Source: Asterias rubens (taxonomy: Eukaryota; Echinodermata; Asteroidea; Forcipulatida; Asteriidae). Taken from it: a stretch of DNA of 64,000 nt. Under the pieces are notes generated by a model. The model ran no database searches, was not told the DNA's origin, and saw nothing but the letters and a program-made list of their open reading frames with translations. Positions 58,201 to 64,000 of the stretch are shown here, piece by piece. Where the stretch lies: assembly GCF_902459465.1 (NCBI RefSeq), contig NC_047082.1:6138001-6202000 (forward strand), given 5' to 3'. The translations under genes were made by a program, and so were the position numbers. Each line of letters begins with the position of its first letter. The stretch's first letter is position 1.

Positions 58201-61129
58201 ACGTAGGGGCCTAACCTGATAAATGATGCCAGGAAGTGCAAAGACTGCGTAGTAAATAAACATTGTTGAGAAGAGACGCCAGATGGCAGCAGACATGTTT
58301 ATAACAACTTGAATCATATCAGTACCATGTTTGGGGTTTTCGTTTTTTTCATTTTGGGTCGTGTGAGTGTATACAGTCAACTCCTTCATATGTTACCAAA
58401 GTTTTCGACAGATTCTTTATAAAACTTGCCTAAAAAAAAAACAGCTTTTAGACCTACATGTGGTTTTGGTATTATTTTGCCCACTTAAATTGTCCATTGA
58501 TGACAAAATTAAAACAAAATAAAAAATGTCTGCCGGATAAAGCCGCAATTTTGAATTTCCAGAATGCATTTAAACCTTTCACATGGAACACCACTACTTT
58601 TCTTGACAAAGATGAACATCACAATCAACCAATTATTATTAAAAGTAAAATACACATTGTTGCCAATTTATTATTATTGCCTTGTTCAATTGCCAGGGTG
58701 GTATGAAGGCAGTGCTATGGACAGACGTCTTCCAAACCTGCGTCATGATGGCAGGTTTTCTAGCTATCATCATAGAGGGTTCCTCAAGACTTGGTGGTCT
58801 TGGAAACGTCTGGAAAATCGCAGAATCGGGCGAAAGGATAGATTTTTGGAAGTAAGAATTTACTTGAACACGTTTTATATTACCACTTTTAGAATAATGC
58901 AATAACTAATCAGACAAGCCCATTTGAAACCTGAAAAAAATATCACCACTGTCATCATATCATAATCTGACTTTGTTTTTATTCTATCCCATCCTAGCTT
59001 CAACATTGATCCAACCATACGTCATACCTTTTGGTCGATCCTGATTGGTGGATCCTTTACCTGGATAACAACGTACGGAGCCAATCAGGCTCAGATACAG
59101 CGCTGTATGACCACCAAAACTCTCACCAGGGCAAACATGTAAGTAAACAATTTAGTTTGTAATTAATGTTGAACTATCTTGTTTTTGGCAACAAAAACCA
59201 AAATAAACAAACAAACGATCCCCCAGCACACCCATATTGCTAAAACAAGGGGAAGCAGTTACAACAAAAGTTCTCAAGACGTTTAGTTTGTAACCTTCCC
59301 TCAGCAATCAATCCTCAACTAGCCTCAAACTGTCTTTTTGTAGCTGACCAGAATTTCTTTTTTAAAGTTTTTATTATTCGTTGGTTGGTTGCTACTATCC
59401 CGCAAAGTGTGTGGGCTGTGGATTGTATTGATTTCCCAAAACCAAAGGCATACTTTGGTTTTACAAAGTATTCTTGCAGTACATTTTCATGGGTTTCAAA
59501 AAATATAATTCTTTATCTTTTTGTTTCAAAAACAGTGCCCTATTTTTGGCTGCTGTTGGTATGATGGTGGTTGTGTCATGTGCCTGCTTATGTGGAGTTG
59601 TAATGTTCGCATTTTACGAAGACAAAAAATGCGACCCATTCAGCAGTAAGAAAATTGCACGAAGAGATCAGGTAAAGTTATTTTGAACAGTCCGATGGGT
59701 GCAAAGGCAGGGCATATATTATTAATGATAAAGTGGGGCCAAGAGATAGAGAGCGGAAAGGTTTTCCAAACATGCAGGGGTGGGGGAGGGCTCCCGCGCA
59801 CCCCCAGTCTCGTTACATTGCAAAAGAGCAATGGCTTTACCAAGACTTAAAGGGTCTATGTACTTTTTGTAGGTCGGACAAAAAACAAAATGTCTACAGA
59901 TTTACACTAAACTACTCAGTTTGTGAAGATAATGATAGTAGAAAGCTTCCCTGAAAATATTACTTGCTGAGGTGCTGTAACTTTTGAGACATGAGTAAAG
60001 ACGCTTGAGTAAAACAATGTCATGAAAATAGTTTTCGATTTTTGGGGTTGAACAAAGAATTGACTAGAGTGGGATTCGAACCAACGACCTCCGGATTAAC
60101 GTGCCGGCGCTCTACCAACTGAGCTATCTAGCCCTATATTGGCGGTGTCCCTATTTTGTCAATATCTTTGTTCGGGGGTGCCAGTCAGAAGCCATACAAC
60201 CGTTAACTGCCGTGTAGCCAGGGATCACACCCAAATTACGATACAACCTGGGAAGCGGCAGCTAGGGGATCACCTAAAGGGGATGCGACTTTTTGTTTCA
60301 GATATCAATATAAACCACAAGGGAAACTGACTGGGTAAATTTGTAAATGATTTTTGGGGTTGAACAAAGAATTGACTAGAGTGGGATTCGAACCAACGAC
60401 CTCCGGATTAACGTGCCGGCGCTCTACCAACTGAGCTATCTAGCTCTAAATAGTTTTCGCATTGATAATGAGACGAAAATTATTTTAGCATGTAAAAACG
60501 TTTACTCATTTCTCAAAGCTACAGCACCTCAGCAACAAATATTTTAAGGTGCGCGTTCTACTATCATTATCGTCAAACGGTGTAAGTTTAATGTAAATCT
60601 GTGGACATTGTGTTTTGTGTTACAAAAAGTACCCAAATCCTTTAAGGATTACACGCTTAGATCGTTTTCTCGAATGATGAAAATCCTCAAGAACTTCCAA
60701 GCAAGAATCACATTTTTGTAAAGAATTAATTTCTTGAAAAAGAAAATTCGTATGTTTTTGTTAATAATAATATTATTACCCCTGGGTGGAGAGAAGCAAT
60801 TATAGTTAAGTGTCTTGCTCAGGGACACAAGGGTTACGGCCGGGATTCGAACCCACACTCTGCTGAACAAAAGCACCAGAGCTTGAGTTCGGTGCTCTTA
60901 TCCACTCGGCCACGACTCCCTTGTTGTGGTAAAGACACTGCGTGTTCAAAATTAATTAGCTATATACCGACTAACAACAACAGCTAGCCCCTGCTACACA
61001 CAGCCATTTAGTTGAAATTTAAAAATATATTTTTTTGCAGCTCATACCTTACTTCATGTTGGAACTATTTGGCTCTTTCCCGGGTTTGCCTGGTCTCTTT
61101 ACCTCTGCCATATTCGCTGCTGCTCTCAG
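52226..61129 (+). CDS. slc5a8-like: Sodium-coupled monocarboxylate transporter (SLC5A8/12-like), copy 2, exons 1-8, runs off the window
   Basis: Paralogue of the first transporter. Exons: 52226-52576, 52916-52981, 54693-54744, 58027-58094, 58697-58851, 58998-59138, 59536-59671, 61041-61129. Each has exactly the length and phase of the matching exon in copy 1. They encode 352 aa plus two bases. The start is the ATG at 52226 ([20 protein letters not shown]); reading further upstream has only a GTG. No match to exons 9-15 was found up to 64000, so the 3' half lies outside the window. No break was seen. The first 102 bases of exon 5 are nearly identical to copy 1, unlike the rest. Role as for copy 1: Na+-coupled uptake of small monocarboxylates at the plasma membrane (inferred). 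Confidence 0.92.
53700..53870 (-). mobile_element. Penelope-like terminal fragment with hammerhead-like motif (tentative), intron 2
   Basis: On the minus strand, CGACGTC is followed by CTGAAGA (hammerhead core CUGANGA) and, after a GATCA/TGATC stem, GAAACGTCG. CGACG and CGTCG could form stem III with a GUC cleavage triplet. Extra bases in stem II make it imperfect. Relatives of the block are at 13190-13375. Confidence 0.35.
55371..55525. repeat. ~155-bp hairpin element, intron 3 of SLC5 copy 2
   Basis: Arms include AAGGTA, GGGAATCAA, GGTTTTCA and CTAGTGGTTTAAACCCG with their complements, about 65 bp each. The loop region is near GCCTGGTTCTTGATAA. Confidence 0.82.
56423..56803 (-). mobile_element. 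Complete M1 MITE, intron 3 of SLC5 copy 2
   Basis: AGGCACTGGACATTATTGG at the start and CCAATAGTGTCTGTTGCCT at the end, flanked by TTAA on both sides (56419-56422, 56804-56807). The internal palindrome arms are slightly diverged. Confidence 0.85.
56908..57646. mobile_element. ~740-bp TIR element with a hairpin inserted in its left arm
   Basis: Ends GGGTGCGTTCGTTTAGCT and AGCTAAACGAACGCACCC. The left arm reads GGGTCGACCC, is interrupted by an ~80-bp hairpin (about 56942-57022, arms GTGGCGTTTTTT / AAAAAAACGCCAC and GGACGAACGTG / CACGTTCGTCC), then resumes GGCGGCCCTGTTTTGG as in the right arm. Confidence 0.78.
60062..60133 (-). other. tRNA-like SINE head (first of two)
   Basis: The minus strand folds as a tRNA: acceptor GGCTAGA/TCTAGTC, D-arm GCTC-AGTTGGTA-GAGC, anticodon-like stem with loop ACGTTAA, and B-box GGTTCGAATCC. 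Position 33 is C instead of U, and there are mismatches in the anticodon and T stems. It is part of a repeated element, so it is read as a SINE head and not a working tRNA gene. Confidence 0.6.
60134..60445 (-). mobile_element. tRNA-derived SINE (~312 bp) with second tRNA-like head
   Basis: A head at 60374-60445, almost identical to the one at 60062-60133, is followed on the minus strand by a body, after which the next head begins. The SINE is therefore tandemly arranged. Both heads lie between the arms of the foldback element. Confidence 0.6.
60650..60925 (-). mobile_element. tRNA-Ser-like SINE, intron 7 of SLC5 copy 2
   Basis: The minus strand begins GGGAGTCGTGGCCGAGTGGA (A-box), continues with GGGTTCGAATCCCGGC (B-box), then the body CTTGTGTCCCTGAGCAAGAC and ACTTAACTATAATTGCTT, the same body as the SINE at 3060-3330. 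Confidence 0.75.
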
Positions 61130-61439
61130 GTAAGTTGATTATGTTCACTTTAAAAAATGTTGTCAAGGTAACTCTGAACCTACAGAACTGTCGCACACCA
61201 ACATCATGGCCTACCATTTTCAGCTTTAGGCACATCGTTACTGGACATATTAGTCTTTTGAAGATCAAGTTCCTGATTAATTGTTGTGTAACTCTTAATT
61301 ACAAATTAATTAACACCTTGAAAACACCAACGCCCATTACTTTAAGAAGTTACAACAAGATTATCGGCAAGTATACTCAATACAGGTTACATTATCATAG
61401 CGTATCGAGGCTGATTGGATATGAGCACCAGACTCAAGC

Positions 61440-61550
61440 TCAGCGTCTCTGATCATTGTTGGGTCCTTCGGATGAAACGTTAAGTAAAAGCCTTAATTCC
61501 TGTGTGTTGTGTAATGCACGTAAAATAACTCAGCGCACTTAATATAACAA
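61440..61550 (+). mobile_element. Dispersed-repeat fragment (SINE-tail-like), intron 8 of SLC5 copy 2
   Basis: GGATGAAACGTTAAGTAAAA and GTGTAATGCACGTAAAATAA are words familiar from dispersed repeats in many marine animals. The class is uncertain. Confidence 0.35.
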
Positions 61551-63098
61551 ATAATTTAAGAGAAGAGATTCGCCCCGTGCTCCTGGTTTGATCGTCCACA
61601 TATTGAGCCACATCACCTTGTAAACCATAGCATGAAGTTAAGGATTAGCTCTGCATACCTTGCAGGAAAACCTAGTGAGCGCTTTGACACGCTCCGAGGG
61701 TGTGATATGGGGCCAAAGCCAAAAGTGGTCATCCTGAGCTCTACATTTTCAAGTCTTTCTTTTGGGTGAAATAAGTATGTAGCTGTGTAGAGTAATAATT
61801 AAAGTTTCAGGATTAAAACAAGAAAATGAGATATAGTCTCCTTTAATGCTAATTATGAAGTGATTTAAACAAGAAACAAGCGCTTAGAGTGCGACAGGAC
61901 GGAATGATTAATTAAAACTTTAATAATTTAATTAACAGATTTATCAGTTTTGTTATTTTGGTGTATAGACCAGCTGGTCATGGAGCACATATACCTAAAC
62001 CAAATACTTAAAATATTGTTTTAAATTTATGCGAATATGCAAATCTATGGTATAAATTCCGTCCTGTCGCTTTTTTTTAAATTATATATTAATTAATATT
62101 CAAATGCTTAATTTTGTATTTATTTGTATGAATTCTGCCAAACTATCAATGACAAATGTGTTTGACACTTTAAGCATAATTTGCTTTCAATTAATTCATC
62201 CAATTAATCTAATGAGGCAATCCGTAGTGTTCATAACAGGACAAAACAAGTGCGACAGGACGGAAATAGGTGCGACAGGACGGAAAACAAGTGCGACAGG
62301 AAAAAATTATTAAAGATGCTATGTCAGATTTTTGGCCGATTTGACCCAACAATTTTGATTTAAAATTCAATTGGTATTTTGATGGGGGTCGAGAAAGTTA
62401 CAAGCTTGCATTTGAGCCATTGCTCGAAAAAGTCCGCTAACTATTAGTAGCAGTAAAATAAAGTGCTCAAAATTTGTTTTTGTTGGGATCCCGACTATAT
62501 ATCACGTGACCAATTCTTATGTATTTTATAAGAAACGTTAAAAAAAAGTCATGGTTCCTGACCATTAAATCTAAAAGTTAAACATTGTTTCGTTAGAGCA
62601 TGGAGGAATGAAGAGAATGAGCTCGAACGACCCGCAAAACCGCAGAGTAACAAAACAATACCATGACAATGCCCCTGTCTGACCAGTAGAAAAAGATAGG
62701 AGACCTCCAGCTGGACGGCCGATTAACGAGCAGGATTAGATCTCTTTGTACAGAACGTGCGGTACCGCCGCTCTGTACGTTGCCTTTTGTGTAAAGTTGA
62801 ATCATTGGAGACAAGAATTGTGAATATACACGTTTTCATTTACCGTTTGTGGTGTTTCACGGAAACATCATGGCATATTTTTACATTTTTTGTGATTTTC
62901 CGGTTACTAGCGGTGGTTCAAAATTTTGGTATTAGCACACGAGGGTGGTTGGTATTCAATTGTGTTTTTCGATTTGGTGAGCACACGTGTACACAATTGT
63001 TATCAGGTCTCAAAAGAAGTTGTTTTTCTGTATTATATCCATACGACACCATGGTTGTGTGAAGAACCAAGTGCGCACGCGCAAACTCACATACGCCA
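61551..63098. other. Intron 8 sequence of SLC5 copy 2 with GCGACAGGACGGA motifs
   Basis: AT-rich, with no exon found. The 13-mer GCGACAGGACGGA or its complement recurs at 61891 and 62058 (reverse), and in a cluster at about 62252, 62272 and 62293 (the last incomplete). Two more reverse copies lie further on at 63679 and 63874. Confidence 0.6.
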
Positions 63099-63340
63099 GG
63101 GCCCAATTTCATAGAGCTGCTAAGCACAAAAGTTTGCGTAGCATGAAATTTCTTCCTTGATAAAAACAAGATTACAAACCAAATTTCCATATGTTACATA
63201 TTGCTTGTAACTGGTATTCAGCTGTTGTTTGCTTATCCTGAAAATCAGGTGGAAATTTGGTTGGTAATCCTGTTTTTATCAAGGAAGGAATTTCATGTTA
63301 AGCAAATTTTTGTGCTAAGCAGCTCTATGAAATTGGGCCC
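63099..63340. mobile_element. ~240-bp foldback MITE
   Basis: Ends GGGCCCAATTTCATAGAGCT and its complement. The arms run on through GCTAAGCACAAAA, ATGAAATT, CCTTGATAAAAACA and CCAAATTTCC for about 95 bp. Confidence 0.85.
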
Positions 63341-64000
63341 AGGTCGCCCATTGTCTGTATCAGGTATGTCGGTGATTATAAGGTGTAGTTAAACGACCGC
63401 GGTACCACGGGTTCGACTTTTGAAGTTCCTTCGTTTGAGCTTCTTCTCTTCCTTCCTCCATGGTAAGAGCGGGTGATACTCTTTGAAATACCATTCACTA
63501 AAAAAAAAAATTTTTTTTTAATGTTTGGGGCCAACAATCTGACATAGAATCTTTAAGTCAGTTTCCCATTGTATGTTTTGTTTTTATGGTTATTTATACA
63601 CTGGCTTAAAATGGATTAAACACATTTAATTAGACCAATTTTTATAATGGTTATAGTTTATTAAAACCATGTAACATTTCCGTCCTGTCGCATGTATATC
63701 ATAATTAATCCTCCAGTAATTGAAAGAAAGAAACATGCAAAAATTATTCTTTTTCTGTAGGTTAGAGTATATGAGGGTATACTTGATTATAAAAAAAACA
63801 AGGTATTTAGTTGCATTAAATTTGATAATAATTTAAAATATAATTGAATGTTTCAAACACATGTTTCTATCGATCCGTCCTGTCGTGCGAATAAATTTGT
63901 GTTACTATGGCAACAAACCTAAATACTCTTCAAATTTTTTTGGGAGCTTGCTTGGGTCAGTTGTTCCTTGTTTACACACCATAAATTAATTTGTGTTTTA

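Larger units (their letters stand above)
59851..60641. mobile_element. Foldback MITE with TTAA flanks carrying SINE insertions, intron 7 of SLC5 copy 2
   Basis: The left arm (59851-~60000) and right arm (~60480-60641) are inverted: GTACTTTTTGTA/ACAAAAAGTAC, GATAATGATAGTAGAA/TTCTACTATCATTATC, GCTGAGGTGCTGTA/TACAGCACCTCAGC. TTAA lies at both borders (59847-59850, 60642-60645). The arms resemble the MITE-like block inside the giant inverted repeat (GAAGATAATGACAGTTGAAA at 22778). Confidence 0.78.

Noticed and set aside
60062..60445. Two apparent tRNA genes on the minus strand (Asn-like anticodon GTT)
   Set aside because: Position 33 is C, the anticodon and T stems have mismatches, and both copies are heads of a tandem SINE, so they are not called as functional tRNAs.

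Overview
The window is invertebrate nuclear DNA: intron-rich genes with GT/AG splice sites, non-LTR retrotransposon fragments, tRNA-derived SINEs, many foldback/MITE elements, satellites and microsatellites. Family content and a recurrent TTAA-flanked MITE suggest a marine deuterostome, most likely an echinoderm such as a sea star. That assignment comes from memory of similar repeats and was not searched.

Layout. (1) 899-14138, + strand: a complete 15-exon SLC5-family sodium-coupled monocarboxylate transporter gene (SLC5A8/12 type, 627 aa). Its introns carry MITEs, a SINE, a 38-bp and a 21-bp minisatellite, a 530-bp palindrome and a reverse-transcriptase relic. (2) 14139-25850: no genes. It holds small TIR elements, hairpin minisatellites, a giant inverted repeat (17870-23400) and three copies of a composite repeat (family A) with a ~124-bp tandem core, ending in a >600-bp AAT/ACTAAT microsatellite. 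(3) 25851-34296: a LINE 3' end, then three head-to-tail copies of a second composite repeat (family B, ~330-bp core units). Families A and B share one architecture: an ACTAGACAT 5' end, a subterminal inverted repeat that matches the 3' hairpin, a tandem core, and a hairpin followed by CTAA. This resembles non-autonomous Helentron/HINE-type rolling-circle elements. (4) 34297-35010: LINE 3' fragment, minus strand. (5) 35814-51916: transposons nested inside each other. An outer TIR element (TTA duplication) holds an integrase-type TIR element (AATTAG duplication), which holds a 7.9-kb PIF/Harbinger-like element. The Harbinger-like element has two intact convergent genes: a DDE transposase of 360 aa and a Myb/SANT-like protein of 305 aa. 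A hairpin MITE with a 9-bp duplication and a degraded LINE sit in the same outer element. (6) 52226 to beyond 61129, + strand: a second SLC5 gene, with exons 1-8 present and identical in length to exons 1-8 of the first; the remaining exons lie past the window.

The two SLC5 genes are a tandem duplication pushed apart by mobile DNA. The first 102 bases of exon 5 are almost identical between them, while the rest of exon 5 and the neighbouring exons compared are about 70-77% identical, which points to gene conversion. The Harbinger transposase and Myb-like protein would act together in mobilising their own element. All other coding material seen is broken.
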